A stretch of 64,000 bases of DNA. It comes from Nocardioides thalensis (GTDB taxonomy: Bacteria > Actinomycetota > Actinomycetes > Propionibacteriales > Nocardioidaceae). Each line of letters starts with the position of its first letter. Position 1 is the stretch's first letter. Positions 45,096 through 55,799 of this stretch are shown here, piece after piece. Location of the stretch: positions 1,178,001-1,242,000 of the forward strand of contig NZ_JACCFP010000001.1 of NCBI RefSeq assembly GCF_013410655.1, written 5' to 3'. Below the pieces are notes generated by a model that saw only the letters and a list, made by a program, of their open reading frames with translations, was not told the origin of the DNA and searched no databases. Position numbers and translations under genes: made by a program.

Positions 45096-45101
45096 GCCTC
45101 C

Positions 45102-45797
45102 GTGGCTGAATCCTTCGACGCTTCCGTCGCGTTCACCGACCCGGAGTACCGCCAGGCGGTCGTCGATCTGCTCGGCGTGATCGCGTACGGCGAGATCTCG
45201 GCCTTCGAGCGCCTCGTCGAGGACGCCAAGCTCGCGCCGACGCTGGAGGACAAGTTCGCGCTGGCGACGATGGCGTCCGCGGAGTTCAGCCACGTGCACG
45301 GGCTGAACGACCGGATCCGCAGCTTCGGAGGCGACCCGTTCGAGGCGATGGCGCCGTTCCGGGAGGCGATCGACGGCTTCCACGCCCACACCGCCCCGGC
45401 CGACTGGTACGAGGGCCTGGTGAAGGCGTACGTCGGCGACGGGCTCGCGAGCGACTTCTACCGCGAGATCGCGGCCTACCTCGACCCCGACACCCGTGAC
45501 GTCGTGCTGAGCGCGATGGACGACACCCAGCACTCGGTCTTCGTCGTCGACCGGGTGCGCAAGGCCATCGGCGCCGACCCGCGGCTCGGCGGCCGGCTCG
45601 CGCTCTGGGGCCGGCGCCTGATGGGGGAGGCGCTCACCCAGGCCCAGCGGGTCGCCGCCGACCGCGACGCCCTCACCGCCCTGCTCGCCGGCGGCGTCGA
45701 CCGCCCCGGCCTCGACCTGGCCGCACTCGGCCGGATGTTCGCGCGGCTCACCGAGCGCCACTCCAAGCGGATGGCCGAGCTCGGCCTCGACCCCTGA
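45102..45797 (+). CDS. Ferritin-like fold protein (MiaE-like)
   Basis: 231 aa, GTG start. It is all-helical with di-iron-type motifs: IAYGEISAFERLVEDA, MASAEFSHVHGLNDRI (ExxH-like) and AMDDTQHSVFVVDRV. Actinobacterial relatives are described as ferritin-like proteins related to the tRNA hydroxylase MiaE and are regularly found beside a DEAD-box helicase gene, as here. RNA modification is possible, but the substrate is not known. Confidence 0.78.
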   Translation: MAESFDASVAFTDPEYRQAVVDLLGVIAYGEISAFERLVEDAKLAPTLEDKFALATMASAEFSHVHGLNDRIRSFGGDPFEAMAPFREAIDGFHAHTAPADWYEGLVKAYVGDGLASDFYREIAAYLDPDTRDVVLSAMDDTQHSVFVVDRVRKAIGADPRLGGRLALWGRRLMGEALTQAQRVAADRDALTALLAGGVDRPGLDLAALGRMFARLTERHSKRMAELGLDP

Positions 45798-45799
45798 CG

Positions 45800-45846
45800 C
45801 ACCTGGCATCCCGCCTGGCTGCGCCGGGCGCCAGGCACGTCAGGTG
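45800..45846. terminator. Bidirectional terminator-like nested hairpin
   Basis: GCCTGGC (45813-45819) and GCCAGGC (45830-45836) form a perfect 7-bp stem, inside outer arms CACCTG (45800-45805) and CAGGTG (45841-45846). It lies between the convergent ferritin-like and EEP genes. Confidence 0.55.
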
Positions 45847-45857
45847 AGTACGGCCGA

Positions 45858-46982
45858 CTACCTGAGCGGGGTCGGGCCCTTGCCGTTCATGTCGAGGGCG
45901 GACACGATCGCGGCGTGGTCGGAGGCCACCCGCACCTGGCGGTGACTGGCGAGCTCGACGCCCGGCTGGAAGAACAGGTACATCACGCCCGCGTCCTTGG
46001 CGTACTGGTAGCCGGCCGCGCGCATCTTCGGCGCCGCCGCCCACGAGCCGCTGCCGGGGTGGGAGTTCATGTCGCCGCCCACGATCACCGGGCCGAACTG
46101 GGCGAGCGTGTCGCTGAGCGCGAGGAGCACGTCCATGCCGCGGGCGTACTGCCCGGCGCGGCTCAGACCGGGGTTGCCGTGCTGCTTCGGGTACTTCCCG
46201 GGGTTGGTCATCATGTGCGTCGAGATCACGGAGACCACGGCCCGGTCGTCGCGCTGGAGGATCGCCCACGTGGCGTAGCGGTCCCAGGTGAACGGGCGCC
46301 CGTGGTGGAAGCCCTGGTCGTTCTCGACGAGCTTGACCCGCCCGCCGTCGACGAGGCGCCACCGATCGGCCCGCCACATGACCACGTTGTTCATCGACTG
46401 GCCGGCGCCGCCCGCACCTCGGTCGGGAGCCGGGTCGCGGTAGACGTCGTAGCCGGGGGCGGCCGCCCGGATGCCGTCGCTGCTGTGGCGGCTGACCTCG
46501 TTGAGCATCACGAAGTCCGTGCCGGGGCCGGTCAGAGCCCGCAGCGACGACACGAACCCGGAGTTGCCCGTGCGGTTGGGGATGTTGGCGACCGCGGTCG
46601 TCACGGCGCCCTGCACCGGCTCGCTCACCGGCGCCTTGATGTCGGGGATGTCGCCGAGCGCCAGCCCGGTGCCGACCCGGCCGGTGCGGCCGGGCTCGAC
46701 GAGCGGGACCTGCTCCTTCTCCTTGCGCTCGGGCCGCATGGACAGGGCCTCGCCGGGCTGGATGTCCTCGACGTCGCCGCGCAGGTCGCGGGGCTCGGAC
46801 TCCTCCTCGTCCGGTGCCGCCGACGTCGCGCCGGACGTCGCGCCGGGGGTCGTGCCGGTCGTCTCGGGCTCGTCGCCGCGCTCGACGAGCGTGAACACGC
46901 CGAACAGCAGGGCGGCGACCACCGCGAACGCGCCGACGAGCAGAAGCGGATTCTGCTCGGGACCCGGTCGGCGCTCGTTCAC
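45858..46982 (-). CDS. Membrane-anchored EEP-family protein
   Basis: 374 aa with a GTG start. One membrane helix (LLLVGAFAVVAALLFGVFTL, about 13-32) and an acidic Thr-rich linker precede an EEP-like domain with FVMLNEVSRHSSDG, VVMWRADRW, VISTHMMTNPGKYPKQ, IVGGDMNSHPGSGSW and ASDHAAIVSAL. The usual first Asn motif is replaced by VANIPNRTG. It has the same layout as the protein at 31862-32875: short cytoplasmic tail, one helix, linker, domain. Confidence 0.8.
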   Translation of the reverse strand: MNERRPGPEQNPLLLVGAFAVVAALLFGVFTLVERGDEPETTGTTPGATSGATSAAPDEEESEPRDLRGDVEDIQPGEALSMRPERKEKEQVPLVEPGRTGRVGTGLALGDIPDIKAPVSEPVQGAVTTAVANIPNRTGNSGFVSSLRALTGPGTDFVMLNEVSRHSSDGIRAAAPGYDVYRDPAPDRGAGGAGQSMNNVVMWRADRWRLVDGGRVKLVENDQGFHHGRPFTWDRYATWAILQRDDRAVVSVISTHMMTNPGKYPKQHGNPGLSRAGQYARGMDVLLALSDTLAQFGPVIVGGDMNSHPGSGSWAAAPKMRAAGYQYAKDAGVMYLFFQPGVELASHRQVRVASDHAAIVSALDMNGKGPTPLR

Positions 46983-46989
46983 GGCGTGG

Positions 46990-46995
46990 AGTCTA
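46990..46995 (-). promoter_or_regulatory. Putative -10 TAGACT, leaderless EEP gene
   Basis: On the minus strand TAGACT ends seven bases before the GTG at 46982, in the 56-base gap shared with eno. Confidence 0.35.
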
Positions 46996-46996
46996 G

Positions 46997-48316
<1,320 letters not shown>

Positions 48317-48886
48317 GTGAGCAGATCGCAAGGACCTGACGAGCGCCGCAGGCGGCGGCCGGGCAACGGCCCCGGCCGCTCCCGGCGCAGGCAGGTGCAG
48401 CGCGAGCGCGTCGCCGCGGTCGCCGCCGTACGGGCCGAGGAGCGTCGCCGCTCGCGCCTGACCGGGCGTGCCGCGATCCTCGTGCTGGTCCTGGCCGTGC
48501 TCGCCGTGTCGTTCGCGTCGTCCCTGCGCGCCTACCTCCAGCAGCGCAACCACATCGACGAGCTCGAGGCGACGATCGCCGAGCGCAAGGCCGCGATCGA
48601 GGAGCTCGAGGACGAGAAGAAGCGCTGGCAGGACGACGCGTACGTCGCGCAGCGGGCCCGCGAGCTGGGCTACGTCGCCGTCGGGGACGAGCCGTTCATC
48701 GTCATCGGCGAGGACGGCGAGCCGCTCGGGACCGCCGCCGAGCTGTCCGACCCCGCCAGCGTGGGCAGCGGGGAGGAGCGCACCTGGATCGACGACCTGT
48801 GGGCCTCGACCCGGGTCGCCGGCAACCCGCCGACCAAGATCCCGCCCCCGCCCAGCGAGCACCTGACCGACACCGGTGCAGAGTAG
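48317..48886 (+). CDS. ftsB: Septum formation initiator, FtsB/DivIC-like
   Basis: 189 aa with a GTG start directly after the eno stop. A basic cytoplasmic N-terminus, one membrane helix (about 50-70), and a coiled coil (QRNHIDELEATIAERKAAIEELEDEKKRW) are followed by the conserved AQRARELGYVAVGDEPFIVI. It belongs to the divisome and links FtsL and FtsQ. The C-terminal Pro/Asp-rich tail is longer than in E. coli FtsB. Confidence 0.88.
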   Translation: MSRSQGPDERRRRRPGNGPGRSRRRQVQRERVAAVAAVRAEERRRSRLTGRAAILVLVLAVLAVSFASSLRAYLQQRNHIDELEATIAERKAAIEELEDEKKRWQDDAYVAQRARELGYVAVGDEPFIVIGEDGEPLGTAAELSDPASVGSGEERTWIDDLWASTRVAGNPPTKIPPPPSEHLTDTGAE

Positions 48887-48890
48887 GCCT

Positions 48891-49394
48891 GTGAGCGAAC
48901 CCGTCACCCCCGCCGACGAGGCCACCATCGCGGCCCAGCTCGGGCGGCCCCCGCGCGGCATGCACGCGATCGGCCACCGCTGCCCGTGCGGCAACCCGGA
49001 CGTCGTGACCACGGAGCCGCGGCTGCCCAACGGCACGCCGTTCCCGACGACCTACTACCTCACCTGCCCGCGGGTGAACTCGCGCATCGGCACGCTCGAG
49101 GCGTCCGGCCTGATGCGGGAGATGGAGGAGCGGCTCGCCACCGACGAGGACCTCGCCGCCGCCTACCGGGCGGCGCACGAGTCCTACCTCGCCGACCGCG
49201 CCGCCGTCGGGGAGGCCGTCGGCGCCGTCGTGCCCGAGATCGAGGGCATCTCGGCCGGCGGCATGCCGGTGCGCGTCAAGTGCCTGCACGTGCTCGCCGC
49301 CCACGCCCTCGCCAAGGGGCCGGGAGTCAACCCCCTGGGAGACGAGGTGCTCGAGGCGCTGGGCGAGTTCTGGGCGACCGGGCCATGCGCGTAG
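48891..49394 (+). CDS. DUF501 protein
   Basis: 167 aa from GTG 48891, four bases after ftsB. RCPCGNPDVVTTEPRLPNGTPFPTTYYLTCPRVNSRIGTLEASGLM and VKCLHVLAAHALAKGPGVNPLGDEVL are the DUF501 signatures, with four conserved Cys (CPCG, TCPR, KCLH). Function is unknown. It overlaps ppx/gppA by ten bases. Confidence 0.85.
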   Translation: MSEPVTPADEATIAAQLGRPPRGMHAIGHRCPCGNPDVVTTEPRLPNGTPFPTTYYLTCPRVNSRIGTLEASGLMREMEERLATDEDLAAAYRAAHESYLADRAAVGEAVGAVVPEIEGISAGGMPVRVKCLHVLAAHALAKGPGVNPLGDEVLEALGEFWATGPCA

Positions 49395-50302
49395 CGGCGA
49401 TCGACTGCGGCACCAACACGATCAAGCTGCTCGTCGGCGACCTCGAGGCCTCGCCCGACGGCTCCACCGGCATCACCCGGGAGAGCCGGATGGTGCGGCT
49501 CGGCCAGCGCGTCGACTCGACCGGCCGGCTCGCGCCGGAGGCGCTGGCGCGGACGTTCGCCGCCATCGACGAGTACGCCGCGATCATCGAGCAGGCGGGC
49601 GTGGACCGGATCCGTTTCTGTGCGACGTCGGCGACCCGGGATGCTGAGAATGCCGCCGACTTCACCGAGGGCGTCAAGGAGCGGCTCGGCATCGTGCCGG
49701 AGGTGCTCACCGGTGACGAGGAGGCGCGGCTCGCGTTCTCCGGCGCCGTGCGGTGGCTGGCCGACGACCTCGCCGACCCGGTGATGGTGATCGACATCGG
49801 CGGAGGGTCGACCGAGCTGATCGTCGGCGATCCGCGCGGCGGCCCGACGGCCGCGCACTCGATGGACATCGGGTCGGTGCGGCTGCACGAGCGCCGCCTC
49901 GGCGGCGACCCGGCGACCACGGACCAAGTCGCGGCGTGCGTCGCCGACGTCGACGCGGCGCTCGATGCCTGCCCGGTCGACCCGGCCGGCGCCGCCTCCG
50001 TCGTCGGCATCGCCGGCACGATCACCACCATCGCCGCCGGCGTGCTGGGGCTCGATGCCTACGACCGGTCGCGCATCGACCGGCAGGTGCTCGCGGTCGC
50101 CGACGTGCACCGGGTCGCCGGTGAGCTGGTCGCGATGACCGTCGCCGACCGGCGCGCGCTCGGCTACATGCATCCCGGCCGCGCCGACGTGATCGACGCC
50201 GGCGCCCTGATCCTCGACCGGATACTGCGCCGTACGGCGCTGGAGACGATGACCGTCGCGGAGACCGACATCCTCGACGGCATCGCTTGGAGCCTGGTCT
50301 AG
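49385..50302 (+). CDS. ppx: Exopolyphosphatase / guanosine pentaphosphate phosphatase family
   Basis: 305 aa. AAIDCGTNTIKLLVGD is the phosphate-1 loop of the actin-like ATPase fold. CATSATRDAENAADF and MVIDIGGGSTELIVG (phosphate-2) follow, and the catalytic Glu lies in LTGDEEARLAFSGA. It is the short Ppx type lacking the C-terminal HD domain. It hydrolyses polyphosphate or pppGpp in the cytoplasm; which one cannot be decided here. Confidence 0.88.
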   Translation: MRVAAIDCGTNTIKLLVGDLEASPDGSTGITRESRMVRLGQRVDSTGRLAPEALARTFAAIDEYAAIIEQAGVDRIRFCATSATRDAENAADFTEGVKERLGIVPEVLTGDEEARLAFSGAVRWLADDLADPVMVIDIGGGSTELIVGDPRGGPTAAHSMDIGSVRLHERRLGGDPATTDQVAACVADVDAALDACPVDPAGAASVVGIAGTITTIAAGVLGLDAYDRSRIDRQVLAVADVHRVAGELVAMTVADRRALGYMHPGRADVIDAGALILDRILRRTALETMTVAETDILDGIAWSLV

Positions 50303-50404
50303 ACCATTCGCCCGGTCGTCTGGGCCAGTTGCGGCAAATTCGTCACATCTTCCGGGCGATCGATGTTTCCTGTGGGCACTGCTCCCCATGGAAACCAGGC
50401 CCCC

Positions 50405-53400
50405 ATGAACAGGTTCCCCATGCGGCCCACCACCCTGTCCGGTCGCGCGCTCGCCCATCTGGTCGCCCTCGTCGTGCTGCTCGCCGGTGCCGGAGGGCTC
50501 CTCGCCGCGCCGGCCAGGGCCGCGGGCGACGGCGTCCTCAACCTGACCATGACGCCGGTCGACGCGAGCAACGGCAACTCGCTCGTCACCGACGCGCGGA
50601 ACGGCGCCGGCCCAGCGGGATACGCGACCAACAACCGGATCACCTATCTCGTGCAGTACAGCTGCGGCGTGGTTGCCTGCGACAACACGAGGGTGCAGAT
50701 GTCCACGCCGCCCTCCGACCCCCTCGGCCTCTTGCCCAGCGGCCAGTTCATCCTGCTGTACGACGCGTTCGCAGCCGGGTCGTCGGGCGGCACGATCTCC
50801 GGCACCGACGCGACCGGCAAGGTGGTCAGCCTCGGCAACCTCGCGGCCGGCACGTCCGGCACGTTCGCGGTCACCTACCGGTACCAGTCGACGTCCAACC
50901 GCGAGGTCCCGAACGGATCGTTCTACCCCGAGGGCTTCGCGATCGACATGTCGGCGGTGATCTCCTCCGACACTGCGACCGGACCGGTCACTGCGAACGC
51001 CGCCGATGTCACCTGGCACCTCGACTCGCCGAACGGCGCGGCGCCGTACGGCCCCACCGCGGTGATGGGTCCCGCCGGCGGGACGTTCCGCCCGGGCGTC
51101 CCCGTGAACCTCCAGGTCGCCGTCAACGGCGGCAACATGGTCGTGAACCCCGGCTCCAACGTCGCGGGCAGCGCTGATCGCTACGCGGTCGGCAACTACA
51201 CCATCACCTACCAGGTGCCGCCCCAGGCGACGATCGAGGCGGTCACGCTGATGGGGAACCCCGACCCGACGGCGGTCATCGACAACGTCAACCACACGGT
51301 CACGTGGACCAAGGGGACGAACCCCAACCCGGTGTACGGGGCCCGCGGCACGTGGGGGATCGCCTCGCTCGGTGGCTTCAACAGCGGCGGTCCGGGCGTG
51401 AACAACGGAGCACACCCGGATTCGCAGGCGTTCTGGAACCCCCGCTCGGTCCGGGTCACGTTCGACGGTACGCAGTTCCCCGGCGCTGACGCGACCGGCT
51501 GCAACTTCCCGACCGCGGAGGTGCAGAGCTCGCTCGACGTGTCGGTGACCTACGTGGATCCTGCGCGGACCACGAAGACGATCAACGGCCAGAAGATGAA
51601 CGCGAAGGTTGCATGCGTCTCGCCGTTCGGCGGGCTGGGGGTCGACAAGCGCGTCGCCGGCGGCCTCGCGGGGCAGTTCGCGTTCGGCGACGGCAACCTC
51701 GGCGGCAACCCGGCCGTCTACGCGACCAACGTGCCGGCACCGGGCGAGCCGCCCGTGGTGCGTAGCTGGCAGGTCTCGGCGTTCAACCACGGCAACGTCC
51801 CCGGGGTCGCGGTGATCGAGGAGCCCGACCTCGTCCACGACCACATCAAGGTCAACCAGATCACCCCGACCGGCATCTCGGCGGCGGGAGCCCCGACCAG
51901 CGTCGGCGCCAGGATCGAGTGGTCGGCCGTCGACGGCAACGGCAACATCACCAACGGCAGCGACTACCGCGCCAGCGGCGCGCCGCTGAACGCGCCGCCC
52001 GGCGGGTGGTTCACGAGCGCGACCGCGACGACGGACCCGATCGCACCCGGCCGGGTGCTCCCCACGGACAACACCCAGGAAGGTGCTGTCGTCAGCTTCC
52101 GGTACGCCGTCGACGACGGCGCGATCCCGTTCGTCGGCCAGCGGCGCACCAACACCGCTCACATCACGATGACCTATCCGGGCTACGGCAACGACCCGGG
52201 TGAGCAGCCGATCAGGACGCTTACGGGAGCGCCCATGGACGTCGAGCCGAGAGGCGACGCCGTGCGGACGGTCCAGTACACCAAGCCGTCACCGGTCCTC
52301 CTTGCCGCGTTCGACGGGAACCCCGTCGTCGCGGGCGGCGGCTCGCTCACCGCCGTTGCTCCCGGCACCGAGGTCACGTGGAGCATCAACGGGTCGACGA
52401 ACGACGTATGGCCGGGCACCCAGATCACACCACAGCTGATGTTCGTCGCTCCCGCCGGCTGGACGATCAAGCCGGGGTCGGCCGTGATGGGCGGCAACGC
52501 ACCCGGGGGTGTGCAGCTGCAGTACGCCACCCGCACCGTGGACGGGGTGCAGCGCGAGGTCGTGATCGCGACCTGGCCCGGGCCGGTTTCGCCGAGCACG
52601 ACGGTCCGCGACTTCTTCGGCTCGATGAGCGTCACCGCCGTACCCCTGCCGACGGCGCCCGCGGGCGTGCAGGCCGTCGCCGCGGCCGTCGCCGGTGACG
52701 CGAGCGGCACGTGGACCGACGCTGTCGGTGAGGGCTACCTCCTCAACGACAACCAGTTCCGGGCATCGACGGTGATTCACGTCGACGCCGGGGACCTCGA
52801 CCAGGACAGCAAGCTGACCGAGGAGTTCGCACGGACCAACAGCACCTCCGACGTGCGCGTCACCGCGCTGCCCGGCTTCACCGTCTCCAAGGAGATCTGC
52901 GACCCGGATCCCGCCCTGCCCAGCGGCTGCGAATGGGTCGTCGCCGGCCCGACCGACCCGGTGGCGCTCCCCACGGACGAGGAGATCAAGTACCGCGTCA
53001 CGATGACGAACTCCGGGAACGTCAACCTCACCAACGCTGTCGCCGTCGACGTCCTGCCGTACGACGGCGACGGCCGAGGCTCCGAGTTCGACCAGACCTT
53101 CGCGGGTTCCACGGACGTGGGTGCGGGGATCGTGCTGAGCTACTCGACCTCGCGGACACCTGGCGCGGGTGACTGGACCGCTCCCGCTGCGGGAGCGGCC
53201 GCCGTCCGGCTCACCGCCGCCAGCCTGCCGATCGGCGCTTCCCGATCCGTCGTGCTGACCACGGACCCTGTCAACGGGGCGGCCGGTGACCTGAGCTGCA
53301 ACAACCTGACCGTGAGCAGCGCGCAGACCATCGCGGCCACCACCACCCGACGGTGCGCGGAGCTGTTCGCCGTCACGCCGCCCGACCCCGAGCTCGCGCT

Positions 53401-55777
53401 GGTGAAGGAGGCCGAGCTCACCACCGACGCAGGCACGACCGGCGTGGCGGACGCGGGGGACGTCATCACCTACACGTTCACCGTCGACAACCTCGGCCCG
53501 AGCGCGGCGGCGGACGTGTCGATCGACGACGACCTGCCGGGGCTGTCGGCGATCAACCCGGCGTCGGTCGCGATGGTCGCGGCCGGTACGGATGCCGAGT
53601 TCACCGCGACCTACACGGTGACCGACGCCGATATCGAGGCTGGTGCGGCGATCGTCAACACTGCGACCGCGAGCGGCACCGGGCCCGGCGGAGTGGTCAC
53701 CAGCCCGCCGGACGCGACCGAGACGCCGGTGGCTGCCATCGCCCCGGAGCTGACCCTCGAGAAGACCGCCGACCTCGACGACACCGACGGCAACGGAGCA
53801 GCGGACGCGGGTGAGGTGATCACCTACACGTTCCTGGTCACCAACTCGGGCAACGTGACGGTCGACGGTGTGGACGTCGACGACCAGATGACCGGCCTGT
53901 CCGCCATCACTCCGGCAGGACCGGTTTCCCTCGCGCCCGGCGACCACCAGGAGTTCCAGGCGACCTACACCGTCACCCAGACGGACGTCGACGAGGGCGA
54001 CCCGATCGACAACACCGCTATCGCTTCTGGTGACCCGGTGCGCGGGGAGCTGGACCCGGTCCAGGACTCCACGAGGACTCCGGTCGCTCCGGCGTTGCCG
54101 CAGCTCCAGATCGACAAGTCCGCTGTCCTGGTCGACGCCAACGACAACCGCCGGGCGGACGCAGGCGAGATGATCACCTACTCGTTCACGGTGACCAACA
54201 ACGGCAACGTGACGATCGACGACGTCGCGGTCGACGACCCGAAGGTCGCCGGGATCACTCCCTCCGCCGTGACGCTGGGACCCGGTGACAGCCAGACGTT
54301 CGCGGCCGAGCCGTACGTCGTGACGCAGGCGGACGTCGACGGTGGCCAGCCGATCGTCAACACCGCCACGGCCGACGGCACCCCCGCGCGCGGCACCCTC
54401 GAGCCGGCCAGCGACACGGCCACGACGCTGATCGCCCTGCCGACGGGCGGCCTGGTGATCGTGAAGACCGCCGACCTCGACGACACCGACGGGGACGGCT
54501 ACGCAGACGTCGGCGAGCGGATCAGCTACTCCTTCGTCGTCAGCAACAGCGGCAACCAGACCCAGCGGGACGTCAGCGTCACCGATGAGCGGGTCACCGG
54601 AATCGCGCCGGCATCAGTTGCATCGCTCGCCCCCGGCGCCTGGCAGGAGTTCTCCGCGGCGACGTACACCGTCACCCAGGCGGACGTGGACAGCGGCCGG
54701 GTGCGCAACGTCGCCACGGCCTCGGGCACCCAGCCCAACGGGGCTCCGCTGACCTCGCCCCCGGACGAGGTGGTCGTGCCGGTCGAGCCCGCCGAGCCGG
54801 AGCTGTCGCTGGTGAAGACATCCGACATCACGACCGACCGTGATGACGACGGGAAGGGTGACGAGGGTGACGTGATCACCTACACGCTCACCGTGACCAA
54901 CGCGGGCAACGTGACCCTGACCGACATCACGGTCATCGACGCGCTGCCTGGCCTCTCGGGCATCACGCCCGCACCGCCCGCGGTCCTGGCTCCGGGTGCG
55001 TCCGCGACGTTCACCGCGACCTACGTGGTCACCGCGGACGACGTCGACGCCGGTGACCCCATCGTCAACCACGCGATCGCGACCGGGACGCGCCGCAACC
55101 AGGTCGTCGAGGACGACGCGAGCACCGAGACGCTGGTCGACGACGATCCCGACAAGGACGGGGTGCCCAACGAGGAGGAAGAGGACAACGGGACCGACCC
55201 CGACGACCCCGACACCGACGACGACGAGATCGACGACGGCGAGGAGATCGAGGGTCCCGGCTCGTGCACCGGCGGGACCGACCCGCTCGACCGCGACACC
55301 GACGACGACGGCCTCTCCGACGGCGACGAGGTCGACGGGATCCGGGTGCGCCAGGTGGTCTACACAAAGGTCGGGCACGGCAACGGGCGCACGCGGATCG
55401 GCCTGGTCCGTCCCAACCCGTGCCGGGCGGACACGGACCGCGACGGCCTCCGTGACGATCGCGAGATCGCCGGCTTCTCGATCGGGCAGCGGGTCCTCGT
55501 GTGGCCCGAGTACGGCGAGAGCTACTGGCTCGGGCTGCGTCGAACCAACCCGGTCGACAGGGACACCGACAACGACGGGCTCACCGACAAGGACGAGGTG
55601 ACGGGCCGCAAGAACAAGCGCCACGACCGGCACAGGTCAGACCCGGCCCACGTCGACACCGACTACGGCGGTATCCGCGACGGCCGCGAGGTCGCGTCAC
55701 TGTCGGACCCGTCGGTCGTGTACTCAGGACCGAGCAACCCGTCGGGCAACAAGCGTGGAGGTGCGCTCGGCGGCTGA
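50405..55777 (+). CDS. Giant secreted protein with DUF11 repeats and TSP3-like calcium repeats
   Basis: 1790 aa. ATG 50405 has CCAGG upstream; starts at 50363 and 50420 are possible. A signal peptide (to about residue 40, APARAAG) precedes a long beta-rich region (about 45-800), a diverged DUF11 unit (about 825-990) and five DUF11 repeats of about 115 residues (about 996-1578), each with D-ITY-F-V-N-GN and YTVT--DV/I--G--I-NTA elements. Five or more Asp-rich TSP3-like motifs follow (DPDKDGVPNEEE, DRDTDDDGLSDGDEVDG, DTDRDGLRDDREIAG). There is no LPXTG motif or C-terminal membrane anchor. It is probably an adhesin-like wall protein stabilised by calcium (inference). Inverted repeats GTTTCC/GGAAAC lie just before the start. 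Confidence 0.8.
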   Translation: MNRFPMRPTTLSGRALAHLVALVVLLAGAGGLLAAPARAAGDGVLNLTMTPVDASNGNSLVTDARNGAGPAGYATNNRITYLVQYSCGVVACDNTRVQMSTPPSDPLGLLPSGQFILLYDAFAAGSSGGTISGTDATGKVVSLGNLAAGTSGTFAVTYRYQSTSNREVPNGSFYPEGFAIDMSAVISSDTATGPVTANAADVTWHLDSPNGAAPYGPTAVMGPAGGTFRPGVPVNLQVAVNGGNMVVNPGSNVAGSADRYAVGNYTITYQVPPQATIEAVTLMGNPDPTAVIDNVNHTVTWTKGTNPNPVYGARGTWGIASLGGFNSGGPGVNNGAHPDSQAFWNPRSVRVTFDGTQFPGADATGCNFPTAEVQSSLDVSVTYVDPARTTKTINGQKMNAKVACVSPFGGLGVDKRVAGGLAGQFAFGDGNLGGNPAVYATNVPAPGEPPVVRSWQVSAFNHGNVPGVAVIEEPDLVHDHIKVNQITPTGISAAGAPTSVGARIEWSAVDGNGNITNGSDYRASGAPLNAPPGGWFTSATATTDPIAPGRVLPTDNTQEGAVVSFRYAVDDGAIPFVGQRRTNTAHITMTYPGYGNDPGEQPIRTLTGAPMDVEPRGDAVRTVQYTKPSPVLLAAFDGNPVVAGGGSLTAVAPGTEVTWSINGSTNDVWPGTQITPQLMFVAPAGWTIKPGSAVMGGNAPGGVQLQYATRTVDGVQREVVIATWPGPVSPSTTVRDFFGSMSVTAVPLPTAPAGVQAVAAAVAGDASGTWTDAVGEGYLLNDNQFRASTVIHVDAGDLDQDSKLTEEFARTNSTSDVRVTALPGFTVSKEICDPDPALPSGCEWVVAGPTDPVALPTDEEIKYRVTMTNSGNVNLTNAVAVDVLPYDGDGRGSEFDQTFAGSTDVGAGIVLSYSTSRTPGAGDWTAPAAGAAAVRLTAASLPIGASRSVVLTTDPVNGAAGDLSCNNLTVSSAQTIAATTTRRCAELFAVTPPDPELALVKEAELTTDAGTTGVADAGDVITYTFTVDNLGPSAAADVSIDDDLPGLSAINPASVAMVAAGTDAEFTATYTVTDADIEAGAAIVNTATASGTGPGGVVTSPPDATETPVAAIAPELTLEKTADLDDTDGNGAADAGEVITYTFLVTNSGNVTVDGVDVDDQMTGLSAITPAGPVSLAPGDHQEFQATYTVTQTDVDEGDPIDNTAIASGDPVRGELDPVQDSTRTPVAPALPQLQIDKSAVLVDANDNRRADAGEMITYSFTVTNNGNVTIDDVAVDDPKVAGITPSAVTLGPGDSQTFAAEPYVVTQADVDGGQPIVNTATADGTPARGTLEPASDTATTLIALPTGGLVIVKTADLDDTDGDGYADVGERISYSFVVSNSGNQTQRDVSVTDERVTGIAPASVASLAPGAWQEFSAATYTVTQADVDSGRVRNVATASGTQPNGAPLTSPPDEVVVPVEPAEPELSLVKTSDITTDRDDDGKGDEGDVITYTLTVTNAGNVTLTDITVIDALPGLSGITPAPPAVLAPGASATFTATYVVTADDVDAGDPIVNHAIATGTRRNQVVEDDASTETLVDDDPDKDGVPNEEEEDNGTDPDDPDTDDDEIDDGEEIEGPGSCTGGTDPLDRDTDDDGLSDGDEVDGIRVRQVVYTKVGHGNGRTRIGLVRPNPCRADTDRDGLRDDREIAGFSIGQRVLVWPEYGESYWLGLRRTNPVDRDTDNDGLTDKDEVTGRKNKRHDRHRSDPAHVDTDYGGIRDGREVASLSDPSVVYSGPSNPSGNKRGGALGG
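53390..55139 (+). repeat. Five tandem DUF11-coding repeats
   Basis: Units begin at about 53390, 53747, 54101, 54449 and 54800, so each is close to 350 bases. They share long similar stretches around GTGATCACCTACACG. The last unit is nearest to the first two in wording at protein level. Confidence 0.75.
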
Positions 55778-55799
55778 CGCGCCTGCGAGGATGGGGCTC

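Noticed and set aside
50303..50404. c-di-GMP or cobalamin riboswitch before the giant protein
   Set aside because: Only simple inverted repeats (CGCCCGG/CCGGGCG and GTTTCC/GGAAAC) are visible; no conserved riboswitch core was recognised.
55141..55777. LPXTG-type sorting signal at the end of the giant protein
   Set aside because: The C-terminus ends in a Gly/Ser/Asn-rich hydrophilic tail without LPXTG, hydrophobic helix or basic tail.
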